Source: Ephemerocybe angulata
Taxonomy: Eukaryota; Basidiomycota; Agaricomycetes; Agaricales; Psathyrellaceae
NCBI GenBank assembly: GCA_013368325.1
Contig: JAACJK010000173.1
Span: forward strand, 1-64,000
Reading direction: 5' to 3'
Length of the DNA: 64,000 nt
The position numbers and the translations under genes are program-made. Below are positions 12,401 through 22,639 of the stretch, piece by piece. A model generated the notes under the pieces. The model saw only the letters and a program-made list of their open reading frames with translations, ran no database searches and was not told the DNA's origin. Each line of letters opens with the position of its first letter. Position 1 is the stretch's first letter.

Positions 12401-13321
12401 AGCGGCAAAACCGGCCCCAGCAACCTCCACTTCTGACGTAAATGCCGCTTCCTTGCCTGAAGAAGATACAAGTCGGAGGCGTTCTGCGCGGCCAGCAAAG
12501 CCTTCCACTCAACGAGAGAAGCAACAACTGATTGGGAGCAACATACCCCAGACGTCGAGGCCATGTCCCGTTGGGGATGAGCAGGACGCCGATAAGGAAC
12601 CGGAGTGGTTTGCTAATGCTGTCGCTGATCTCAGAAACGCTGAACTTGGCATCGAGTGGCTGGGGCTGGTGGATAAGTGGTGTGCATTGGAGTCTTCGCT
12701 TGGGTTTGGAAAGTCACTCAAGGTGCGCCGTCCTTCTTGCCTCTCCCCAAGTCGAACTGATGACGATTCTTTATTATTTAGGGTTCTCTCCCTGTACAAG
12801 ATCGCCCCGCTGAATGGAGTAAGTGGACTACAAAGTCGTCAAAAGGCGCTCGGAACCATGTCGCCCCTCCCTTTATTGATGATCCAGCCGAGATAGGCAT
12901 TGCGATCGTAAAGTGGTGGTGTCGTTGCCAGCCCGCATTCCGTCTCAACCCCGGCGAAGTCCTTCCTCTGCCCGTCTATGCTGGCCCCGATCCGAATGTC
13001 AACATGAGTGCATGGGCCCCGCTCTGTAAATCCGGTCCAAACGGACTTATTTCGCTCTTGGTTTTGATACTCTGGTGGGGTCGGGCAGCGGCGGGAGGTC
13101 CGACGTGCTACAGGGACGACTCGAGAGATAGTTGGAGGGCTTTAGTTTTGGATGTCAGCCGCACTTTCGATGAGCTGAGTGTCGTGGCGCCGAACCTTAA
13201 GAACCGGGGCGTCAAACGTCGATGCGAAACCCAGCCCACGAGGACCACCCAAAAGAGGTATGTACGAGCTCACTGATCTGACGACTTTCAACTGATATAT
13301 GTTTGTAGGGCTCGACCCTAG
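9456..13321 (+). CDS. WWG-family cargo protein (island A), function unknown
   Basis: This is a large multi-exon gene from ATG 9456 (MAPQSWLSEIRR) to TAG near 13,319. Recognisable blocks in order are a helical N-terminus; RLKEWFRWQFNPRSR (exon 2, about 9756); WHGVCKELYNNAT; FLTSLPSVLS..; and LQFGDKDKTPLFAATWNEY. A Ser/Pro-rich disordered centre with PAPNANPHI-type repeats (about 12,050-12,400) and a basic RRRSARPAK patch follow. The C-terminus has EWLGLVDKWCALESSLGFGK, GSLPVQDRPAEWSKWT, VKWWCRCQP and GPNGLISLLVLILWWG. Every block except the disordered centre recurs in order in the gene at 22.6-26.0 kb, with matching introns after FGK(S) and before the EWFRW block. I know similar proteins only as uncharacterised agaricomycete multicopy families; automatic 'SERTA' labels are not reliable evidence. 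It probably belongs to the KDZ cargo set. Confidence 0.72.
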
Positions 13322-15600
13322 TTCGAATTGTTATCTTGACCCGATCTTGACCCGATCTTGACCTGACCGCCTTCTTTAGGGTGGACCTATTGTCACTACC
13401 GAGCACTACCATTACCTATGTTATTCTTGAGTAGCGCACGGTCAATAAACCCCCACTTCTTGGTACTGGAGAGTAGAGGATCAAGGCGAATTAGAGATGC
13501 ATCACGATGCAACAAACGTGTAGGAGTGGCTCGTCGGATGGCGTGGATGCATTAGGGTAGCAACATCACCTCCTCCACCGTGGTCACAGAACATCGGCGC
13601 TCCTTCTACGACACGAGTCCAGCGATGCATTAGAGCCTGACAATGCATTAGAGCCTGGCAATGCATCGCAATGCATTGCTTTCTTCAATAGCGCCTCTAA
13701 ACATCCTCCTACGACAAAGTCAAGCGATGCATTACAAGTAGCATCAAAATGAGGGCCCAAAGAGATACACGATACGCCTATTCTTGGAGCCCTTCATTTT
13801 AGACTCATGGTGGTATAGGATCTGCGGGTGAATCAAGGAGATTACTTGACCTACATTGGCCACTTTTCTCGTCGGCCATCCTTGCACTCTTGAGAGAGCG
13901 GGAAACAGGGGGAAGAACCCCCATCCTCATTAGGCGCCCAAATGCCGGAATACATTGGCTTTCTAAACGTGATGGTCAGGGCAAGGTAAATATTATTAGA
14001 TTCTTATGGATTGCAAAGCTCGGAGCGCAAGGGACCGTTGATGCATCAGAAGTGGAGGTTCTGGAGCATGCCCGATAATGGTGCTGGTAGAGGTGAATGG
14101 TAATGTATCAACCTGTCAATGACAAAGCATGGCGCCTAACAGTTCCACCGCATGGGTATATTACGTGAGCGCTCATGTTTCTTGCCGCACACGTAAGCTT
14201 GGGCGCTTCTGCTTTCCCTGCTTACACTTTTACACTTCTTGTTCTCAAAAGAGTTCTGAGGCTAAGACCGGGGCCTAGGGAACATTGGGTGACAAGACTG
14301 GAAGTGGACGAGATTTGCTGCATAGCGGGAGAAGGGGAGGGATGTATTAGAAGGGCGGAGGGTGGGAGGATGGAAGGTAATGCATCATAAAAACAAAGGG
14401 GGGAAGGGGCGGAGGGAAGGTGGAGGAAGGGATATGATATTAATGCATTGTACACACAAAGGAGAGGGGAGGGCGGTATCGGTCCGGGTTAGTTTCTAGT
14501 GCATCAATAATCTGCCACCTACCGTGAGCGATTAGTGGACCAAACAGGCTGAAGACATCGTGATGCATCACTGACCCCGGCACCAGCCGGCTGTGAATCT
14601 GTAGTGCATTACAGTGGGGCATGTCGAGAGGGGTTATGAACAGGTTGAGAAAATTGTGACGCATCACTGAGCCCGGAACCAGGAAGAGGCTGAGGAAAAG
14701 ATGGTGCATCACTGAGTCGAAGGCACCCAACAGGACGATGAAAGTCTGGTGCATCACTGAGTCCCGGTACCAGCCGGTTGAGAAATTCTGTAGTGGGGGA
14801 ATAGGGCGCGCCAATTGTGATGCATTATACTGTGCAATAGCAGGGAATAGCCAGGGCTGTTCAATCTAATTATAGGCAATGTTCACGATGCATTACGGTG
14901 GCGATAGCCATGGCGGTCTAATTATATCCCGCGGTCTAATTATGGCCAATGTTCATGATGTATTATAGGGGCACTGAGGACCGGAATCATCTACTAAAGG
15001 TAGAAAGCGTCGGAGTACGTATCAGTGAGAGGGATCCTGACTTAACAACGAATGCTCGCCATTGCCATGGTCGTGAATTTTATGTCGCTGCCTGAGGAGC
15101 AACGCTGTAATGGCGTAAATCGCAAGCACGAAAATTGAGCCCGCTAGGTCAATTCTCGACGAATAATGCATTACGATGATGTCCCCCGATGAGAACTGAC
15201 CATGCAAGCGATGCAGGCACGATCAGCCTGGCCGCCAGATATGGGTGATTCATATTGGGGAGCTGCCTTCCTTCAGATCTCAGATTCCATCATAATCGAG
15301 AAAGGGCATTGAGGCGGGGGGGCGGGATTAAGCTGACAGAGGGCAGGCGGGATAAGAAGCACTGGGGACCTCCAGGGAGTAATGCATTGCATGGTGGGGT
15401 GCTTTCTGGGGTAATGCATTAAAGGGCGAGCCGCAGCTGCCAGGATGGGTAAAGGGATTTATGCACCACAAGGGTTGCATTGATCATCGCGATTGGTGCA
15501 CAACTCTGACAGCACCGGCTGATTGTAGGAACCGGCGGCATTGGGATTCTGGTGCGATTTTAATCGACTGTAGGCTACGCAGTTATAAGTATGATATACG
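13322..15600. repeat. TGCAT(T/C)A motif field, presumed terminal region of island A
   Basis: I count more than 20 copies of TGCATTA, TGCATCA or near variants across about 2 kb, for example 13,497, 13,547, 13,624, 13,642, 13,726, 14,041, 14,381, 14,562, 14,751, 14,819, 14,888, 15,165 and 15,412. A longer version, GATGCATCACTGA(G/C), followed by (C)CCGG.ACCAG, recurs around 14,560-14,780. No ORF here looks genuine. Dense subterminal short repeats are typical of transposase-binding ends, so this is probably the right end of the KDZ-A element. I could not identify the exact terminus. Confidence 0.6.
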
Positions 15601-15948
15601 ATGATGTATTCTAATTTTTTACCTGTATTTCCATCGAGATATTTCCCAATTTGGAGTGAGGCCCAGCAGAGCTCAGCCTCGGCCGATCCGGAATATGGGA
15701 GCTCAGAACGACCTATTGATCTTGCATGGCGGTGTGTACCATATGATTTAAAATTCCTCCGCCGAGACTACAACAAGTACTGAAGCACAGAAAGGAGGCG
15801 AGATAGTAGTTCAGAAAAGGGGAAGAAAAGAAGAAACCCAACTACACGTCGTCTATAAATAGGGGGACGGGTCATGGAAGAAATACATGAAAGGGAACAG
15901 AGTTGCTTGATATTAATACGAAACAGCGGGAGACTGCGAGTTTGCGAT

Positions 15949-16990
15949 TCACAATCCCTCGTTGTTCTCTGCAACAGGGACTGTACCTACTTCAGCCTCC
16001 GCATCTCGCCTCGCCATGCCACCTTTAGCATCCCCCTGGCGTCCGAGACCCGCATAGCGCCGCATCGGCCCCAGTGAGATACCTGTAGGCTCGTCATCGT
16101 TGTCCTCGGAATCATCTCCCGGGACGGGAGCTCCGAAGAGGAGTGATGAGACGGTTTTCTATACCCCGGGATCCTCGGTCTTCCGCATGTTGAGAAGGAG
16201 GCGGCAAGCCAGGATAGGGATTATGGTATACTGGCCACTAATGAAAAATGTAAGACTAAATACGCATGCCAGAGTGAAGCCTTTGGAGAAAGTACGCACC
16301 CAACAACAATACTATCTCGTTCATTTGAGGATGAACTGCTTGCACGAATTAGGGAAATTGGGGCCCGGGCACTTACCTATTCGGAATATTGTAGGATCCA
16401 AGCAACTGGGTGGTACAGGGTAAGCCAGGCGGGTTTTCTGCAGGGCTGGAGCTCGTACCTCTACAGAACTGGTGGTCACAGCAGCAAAGAGGCGTAATGC
16501 TGGGATCACCATCAACAAACCGGCCAAAAATATGGCACATTGGAACATACCTAGCAGTGAAAACAGGTGCACACCGCTATCTCGACGAAGAACATGTAAT
16601 AGTGTCCCCGTCGTGTTTCTGCGACGAACGAGGAACACTGATATCATCAGGATAGCCATGGCTATTTTTTGGTCAAAAAGAACGTGTTCGAGATCGGCGA
16701 CCAGGATGGTGGTGCTTACATGCAGCCTTTGCCAAACCGATGTATCCCGCTATTGCTGCTGTTTTCCTAATACTGGGTGAGAGGTCGCCTTCCCAGGTAC
16801 ATCCGTAGCCCAGTTCTTGATCCAGTTTGGAAAGTGGCATTGCTAGCATTTGAACTCAGTGAGTCGTAAGTACCCTGTCAGTGGGGGATCATACCGCGTG
16901 ACGCTTCGAAGTCCTGCCAAATTCCCAAAATAGCCACTGTAACGGTCAAACTCTGATCATCCAGTTAACAGTACCCTTCTTGCTGAAGTG
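15949..16990 (-). pseudogene. Relic of a fungal multi-pass membrane protein (DUF6533-like), in-frame stop
   Basis: On the minus strand, hydrophobic segments (AMAILMISVFLV, LLGMFQCAIFLAGLLM, YTIIPILACRLLLNM) are joined by an intron that is phase-consistent from about 16,458 to the CCAG near 16,240. A hydrophilic acidic tail follows (VPGDDSEDNDDEP) and stops at 15,949. The LLHVLRRDSGV...RLLLN(M/L)R pattern is what I associate with DUF6533-type fungal 7-TM-like proteins. A TAG at 16,159-16,161 sits in frame between the last membrane segment and the tail, 70 codons upstream of the normal stop. Upstream exons are hard to define, and a solo LTR lies just 5'. The family assignment is tentative. Confidence 0.45.
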
Positions 16991-17045
16991 AGACAATTAT
17001 ACCGTGTAGATCGAGATCAACAGTGCAAGGTATCTTCTCCGCACC

Positions 17046-17595
17046 TGTGGCGAAGACGCCGGCTGATGTCGGACGAGCGACGAGCAGAGAGCAGAGAGCA
17101 GAGGAGCAGAGGTCGGACGAGCGACGAGCAGCGATGCAGATACAAGAGCTGTATAGTCAAAGGTAAATAAGATACAGGAAGTAGGAGCAAAGCGACTATG
17201 TACCTGTATAGTCAAAGAGATCAAGTGGGGAATAATGAACGAGTAGCTACGAGTATATATGTGTCCAGATGATCTCGAACGAAAATAGAACAATAGAATG
17301 ATCCAAAGAACAATAGAGTCCATATGAGTCGATATGACTAAAAGGCAGCGCGCGGGCAGTGCGCCTGAGAACAAAGGTGCGAACAAGGTGTGAACGTGCT
17401 GTGCACGAGAATAAGAAGCATGAACGTGCTGTGCATGAAGTGAGGGGAAGGCTCAGAAGAGCGAAGGCAGTGTGAAGGTGTGCAAGGGTGTGCAAAGGTG
17501 TGCAAGAGTGTGCAGGAATGCGCACGAATGAATAGTAAAGGAAGAAATGAAAGGAAAAGAAGAGAAAATAGGTAGGCTGACCGGTGTTCACGACA
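17046..17595 (-). mobile_element. Solo LTR of the gypsy element, with TSD
   Basis: This is a complete 550 bp LTR in reverse orientation, homologous over its full length to the LTRs of the gypsy element at 53,954-60,736. It begins TGTCGTGAACACC (minus strand, at 17,595) and ends CGCCACA at 17,046. It is flanked by perfect 5 bp direct repeats GCACC (17,041-17,045 and 17,596-17,600). It differs from the full-length element's LTRs at several positions, so it came from an older insertion, presumably reduced by LTR-LTR recombination. Confidence 0.93.
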
Positions 17596-17845
17596 GCACC
17601 CCTAGCAAGGCATGGAGGCACAGGAGGATGACGACTGCGCCCAGACTGTGAGACTTGCATGTCTGACAACAATATCACTTGATATACTACCTTCTGCCCC
17701 ATAAGCAACTACTCTGAGTAGCACTGACGTAGTGACAGTCTGTATCAGGGTCATATTTTGAGTAGGGAGGCTTCAGGCACGAGTCTCACCTGAGTTTCCA
17801 ATCATGCCCGCTTTCTGACAGACCTAAGGAGCAGCCGGGCATAAG

Positions 17846-17853
17846 CACCAAGC
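17846..17853. repeat. Left 8 bp target-site duplication of the host element
   Basis: CACCAAGC occurs immediately left of the TIR at 17,854 and again immediately right of the other TIR at 51,053-51,060. Confidence 0.88.
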
Positions 17854-18231
17854 CAAGGGTGGTCCGGCCTTTAAATAGCCGACCGGACGTTGGGTGGTTG
17901 GTCGGGGCCCTAGGCCGGGAAAAAAATTGTTGGACCCCCCAAAAAATAGGGGTCTAGAGGCCAATTTTTGGGTGTTGTAGGCTACATACACCCTCTATAC
18001 ACCCTCTGCACCATTTATAGTTGTTCTAATATTGACTTAGTGTGTATACAATGCAAATACGATGCCAAATTATAGATCACTATGGCCGGGCACCGGCTCG
18101 GCGCATACCAAATATAGATCAACTCCGTAGTTGGAAATCTCAAATTGATTCAGCTTGGATTCAGCTAAACCTCCTCCTCGACCGTTTGCTGCACAAATCC
18201 TATTCATCGAAACTTGAAGTTCTTCAGAATC

Positions 18232-20310
18232 ATGGCACCATTACGTTTCAAGGTTCCAAAGAGCCACGAGATTACGGATGAAGAGATAGCACAGTATATG
18301 AAGGTCAGTCTATTTTACGCACTGAAATTTGATACGTAGAAGGCTCAACATATCATAGTCACTGAAGTACGACGAAGCTGGGCATATGCTTTGCCCAAGA
18401 TGTGAGAAGGCTTATCCCACTGGCACTGGGGGCCCAAAAAACATCCTCAAGACACACATGTACACGCCAAACTGTAACAAGGCTGCGAAAGAGCTGAAGG
18501 AGCAAGAAGGTGTCCAAAAAGCCGCGCTCGGCTTCAAGAGCTTTTTCTCCCTAGGAAAGAAGAAGAAGACCGTTCCCAGCACTGCAACGCCCCCCTTGAT
18601 CATTACGACACCAGCTAGTCGATCGACGACTGCCCGTCCCGTCCAAAAGCCTGCCAATATTGAGACAAACCCGATAGCGACCTCATCCAGCCATCCCGCG
18701 GCGCTCCAAAGTCCCAACAAAACTCATCTATCTGGAGCGCGAAAGAAGCTCCATGAAATCGCGCTTCAGCTTATGGACCCCCCGGCGGGCACCGAGAACA
18801 CATTCCTCGCTGAATTCGAGGTTCCGCCGTTGCACTACGACAACCCGGCCAAATCTATCGACGAGCTGTGGGAAGAGAGTATCAATTCAATGTTGCACGG
18901 CGCTTTCGGGTGGGGGCAAGACGACGAGACGTACCAACAGAAGGTTATTGGATTGACGGCGGCACGGCTAAGGGGGTTCTCTGCGTTTGTGACGCACTTT
19001 GTGGATGAACGGGGCTTGGCGGAGGGACTGCTCGAGGCGAGAGTGACTCGGCTTGTGGAGGCTATAGAGAAATGGTGAGTAAATCCCCGGCATGACTTGT
19101 ACTTTGTACTCACTGGTGGTGTTAGGAGGAGCCTCGCTCGTGTAGACCAGCCCGTTGCGGCAATAGACTTGATTTATCCCGATGACGTCCCCCCGAGAAC
19201 CCCTTCCTTCAAGCGGGTCATCCGCAGGCAATTGAAATCGACGATGCCCATGAGGCCGATATCATCGACGTCGACGGCACGAACGAAGCAGCCGATCCCC
19301 TAAGAAACAAACACCGTATCAGCCAATGCTCGCCATGCGCCGGATATCACCTAGTCATACCGCACAACAAGTCCCCAAACGCGATGTACCCGTTCCTCCT
19401 CCATGATCAGATGGATCTCCCGTGGAACGTCTCGATTCAAAACGGCAAGATGTTCCTACATGCAAGGCTCTGTGATAAGTCGGTCAAGCAGGAAGGGGAC
19501 GGGTGCCGAAAGTGCTGCGCGCTGGCTCAAAACAATGTTCTAAAGGGAATAGTTGAGCGCATGGAGAATGGGTCGAAGGAGGGGACGAAGTATTCGTACC
19601 TTGGGATCGAGGAACACCAAGCGCTCTTGAGGATCAAGGCCCGACAAGTCGAGTACCACCGCCTGCGCGCCCTAAACCAAGCTCGGAAACTCGCAGGAAA
19701 GGCAGCCGCCCTCGACGTCCACAAGAGATTTCTGACGGCGGTGGCGAGCAAGAAGATCGAGCGAGTCGACCGCATAATCCGAACCGGTCTGCGTCATGGG
19801 CGAGGCATTCGAAGTATGCTGTCCCAGTGCATGAAAGCGGCGGTGGGGCTTTACAAGCCAAAGAGCTACGAGGAGGAAGATTATATGAGAGGTCTGGTTC
19901 TATGGAAGCTTGGCGGTAACCGTATTGCAGGTATTGCTCACCGGGCGCTCAATCTACCCTCGATCACCACACTGAAGAACCAAGTCCGAATTCCACCCAT
20001 CTACGTATCACCCCGCCAGCCGACCGCCCAGGAGGTCTCAAAGAATACGGAAATGTCGTTCACGGATATGGAAGAGATCATGAAGCCGCCAGCTGGTGCT
20101 CGGTGCAACCACGCTGTGCTCATGTTCGACGAAATTGCGACTGAAAAGCGGTTGCGCTACGATGGAAATTCGGACTTGGCGGTGGGCGTATGTCGTGAGC
20201 ATGCGCACAAGATCCCGCTGGAGATCAAAACAGAGAAGGATATCGAGGAAGCGTTTCATGGGTCAGCCGATTCGGTCAAAGTGGTGCGGTACAAGGCCAA
20301 TTTGAATGAA
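18232..20310 (+). pseudogene. Host-element gene, 5' third (zinc finger and first RNase H-like part)
   Basis: Exon 1 is 18,232-18,303 (MAPLRFKVPKSHEITDEEI), joined after a 55 bp intron to exon 2 at 18,359. That exon encodes a C2HC finger (CPRCEKAYPTGTGGPKN...H....C), a disordered Ser/Thr/Pro segment and a helical block. A third exon starts near 19,125. A frame break lies in a six-C run at 19,189-19,194: the upstream frame (DLIYPDDVPP) continues properly only in another frame (ENPFLQAGHP). The remainder is open to 20,310 and includes QCSPCAGYHLVIPHNKS, CRKCCAL and VLMFDEIATEKRLRYD...GVCREHAHKIPLE. The D-E-containing VLMFDEI..EKR.RYD block recalls the P-element/THAP9 RNase H fold (inference). 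After NLNE (20,310) the reading enters unrelated DNA and stops. The gene resumes at 38,934. Confidence 0.78.
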
Positions 20311-20394
20311 ATGAGTGGTGACAGATCGAGGCAGAAAAAAGGGCGATAAATGGTGCGTATCAAGGGCAGAACCGTTGGGTGGTATAAATAGGGA

Positions 20395-20500
20395 CTAGCG
20401 TGACATCAAGGGGTGGTGGATAGGGTTAGGGCGAGGGACGGCGTGACATCAAAAGGGGGCGGATAGGTTAGGGCGAGGGAGGGCGCGCCGCCAGGCAGGG
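20395..20500. repeat. Two-copy tandem repeat at the left edge of island B
   Basis: A unit of about 50 bp starting GCGTGACATCAA and containing GGATAGG.TTAGGGCGAGGGA occurs twice in tandem. It ends in a GGCGCGCC palindrome that is also found near the right edge of the island. Confidence 0.6.
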
Positions 20501-20689
20501 CTCCGTCAATAAGGAAGATCTGGGATCGAGATCCAACTAGTCTTCGAATGATAGGGCCAACACTGCATGATTGACATTAAAGAAGCCGTCACCACCTGTA
20601 CGGTACCTCCCCAACACAGAATAACACACAGTATCCGTATACCATATATATACAGGAACGACAACAAGCGTCCTGGCCACAGAAACGCA

Positions 20690-21240
20690 CCTTCTTTGCG
20701 AGGTGCCATTGTGAGGCAGAATATGGGGGTGGCCAGCTAGGCATACCGGTTTAAGGCAAAATGGCACCTTCTCAAGGAAGGTGCGGCTTTGACGCCGGAC
20801 ACCTAAATCGATCATTCGGTTGGGATATACCTGGAAACAAAGCATTAGTGCGCTGATGCAGGACAGCACCTTCTCGAAGAAGGTGCCGCTTTGACGCAGG
20901 GCGCCAAACTTCCGTATTTGGTTGGGAGACCTGGAAGCAGACCACCCATGCTTCGAGGCAGAATGACACCTTCCTCGAGAAGGTGTCGCTTCGACGCAGG
21001 GTGTCCATTATTTGGTTGGGGTACCTGAAAACAGAGCGATAGTATGAGGCAGAATGACACCTTCCTCGAGAAGGTGTCGCCTCGACGCAGGGTGTCCATC
21101 ATTTGGTTGGTGACTCAGACCGCTTCGAGCCAGAATAACACCTTCTCGAGGAAGGTGTCGCTTCGATGCAGGGTGCGCAATTTTGCCATGCGCTGGATCA
21201 TATTGCCCGTCCTTCCAGGCAGAATGACACCTTCTTGGGA
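20690..21240. repeat. Palindromic CACCTTC...GAAGGTG hairpin array (left end of island B)
   Basis: Five spaced copies lie near 20,770, 20,865, 20,965, 21,055 and 21,140. Each consists of GGCAGAAT.ACACCTTC, a short CTCGAG-like loop, GAAGGTGTCG, and CTTCGACGCAGG. The stems are perfect or nearly perfect, spaced roughly 90 bp apart. The half-motif also occurs singly near 20,690 and 21,225. The same CACCTTC/GAAGGTG unit recurs at 22.2, 28.9, 35.6-36.0 and 37.2-38.9 kb. The pattern fits subterminal transposase-binding sites; it is not coding. Confidence 0.75.
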
Positions 21241-21289
21241 CGGGCGAGGGCGTGAGTGCTGCTTCGCCATACACATAGATAGTATTAGT

Positions 21290-22101
21290 ATGATCGCCCC
21301 CGCCTTCCCAGACCAACGTCCCGACTCTGTAAAACACCCCAGCTTTTCATCACCAGAAACAAGCCTTCGTGAGTATGAACAGTCTCTCATGGCCAGACTA
21401 AGTCTAAGCGAACATCAGATAATGCCGAGAATGGTTCTAGGCTGGTCAGGCGTGCAGCTCGCCGAAGTCAAGTGGGCGGCTGCATATGCCTTGTTGCTAA
21501 AGTCACAGGGCATTGCCTGCAATCCTTTCATTGAAGGGTTCTGGGAGCACTTTGTTGGATCCCATGGTCTACCGAAAGTCGAGTACTCCACGAGGCCTGA
21601 AGATGTTCCTGAGCGATCAAAGGCGGTATGTTATTTCACATACCTTCCGTTGATAATACTAACCCTTCTTAGCGCCTTTACGAGGGCGTCAGGTACTACA
21701 TGACCGGTCGTCTTCCAGGATTACCCTGGGCCTCCAACTACCGCCAGCGCCTTGCGTATGTCCGACGAAATCCAATGGACCTTGCACGATGCTGCGACAC
21801 ATTGGCGGTAGCGCGGGTGCGGGCGCGTGTTGCGGCGGGCCATACCATCGCAACGGAGTTTGAGGAATCGGTAGTTGGGTCTGGACGTTACCCGCCCGTT
21901 GAATTCGCCGATTCACCTTCCGATGGAGGCTTTCTCATCCCAATGGACCTGGAGCTTGAGGAATTGGTAGTCGCAGAATCTCAGACCAGCGGTACTCCTG
22001 GTATCACCTCAATTTCAGATGGACTTAATTCCCTTTCGCTATCCTCTGGCATCAGCTCAAGCTCAATTTCAGACGTATTTGATTCCCTGTCACTGTACTA
22101 G
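21290..22101 (+). CDS. Island B gene of unknown function (possible acc3-B)
   Basis: The gene has two exons, 21,290-21,625 and 21,673-22,101, with a GTATGT donor and CTTAG acceptor in phase 0. It encodes about 254 residues and opens MIAPAFPDQRPDSVKHP. The middle is helical with conserved-looking aromatic content (VKWAAAYALLL, FIEGFWEHFVGSHGLP), then a basic block (RLYEGVRYYMTGRLPG, NYRQRLAYVRRNPMDLARC). The acidic Ser-rich tail ends DVFDSLSLY. I do not recognise a family. It may correspond to acc3-A: the intron sits at the same relative place and the basic block after it is similar, but overall identity is low. It is the leftmost gene of the island and is flanked on both sides by motif arrays. 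Confidence 0.6.
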
Positions 22102-22244
22102 TTATCTATATTATTACACGGGACTTTGTGTTCAATTGACGATGTTTATTTAATTTGCCCCAAGTGCAAACCAACGCCTCGAAAGGCTGGTGCTAGTTTA
22201 CCTCCTCGCTCGAGGAATGTGTGACCTTGCCGCCTCCGTCGGAG

Positions 22245-22425
22245 TCCGTCAAGGAAGGTGCAATTCTGCGTCCTCCCTCAAGGAAGGTGCCATTCTGCGT
22301 CCTCCCTCAAGGAAGGTGCCATTCTGCGTCCTCCCTCAAGGAAGGTGCCATTCTGCGTCCTCGCTAAGGGAAGGTGCGATTTTGCCTCCTCCCCCAAGGA
22401 AGGTGCAACTCTGTCTCCTCTCTCA
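22245..22425. repeat. 29 bp tandem repeat of the island B motif
   Basis: About six copies of a 29 bp unit beginning AAGGAAGGTGCCATTCTGCG and ending in a CCTCCCTC tract occur head to tail; the last two copies are diverged. The unit contains the GAAGGTGC...TCTGC motif seen elsewhere in the island. Open frames across it are by-products of the repeat. Confidence 0.8.
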
Positions 22426-22639
22426 ACACTCGACGGTACCAATATCCCTAGCATTTAAGACTTATTTTGTTGGGACTTTATCAAGAAAATGGTATATTAT
22501 TCGAGCCAAATGCGAACAAGAAAGGTAAAGTGCCAGGCCTGAAACTACATACTGAGGTCAAGGCGGTAGGGTCTCGGCACGAGCCAACAATCAAAGCGAC
22601 AAACGAACTCGGTCAGAGTCAAAAGGGAGTCAAGGAAGT
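22426..22639. other. Spacer downstream of the WWG-B gene
   Basis: I see no gene or strong motif here. It lies between the repeat array and the convergent stop codon of the WWG-B gene. Confidence 0.4.

Noticed and set aside
20400..20490. Telomere-like GGGTTAGGG string
   Set aside because: Only two isolated occurrences within a two-copy tandem repeat; not a telomeric array.
20690..22430. CRISPR-like regular spacing of repeats
   Set aside because: The genome is eukaryotic, the spacers are themselves similar, and there are no cas genes; these are transposon subterminal or tandem repeats.
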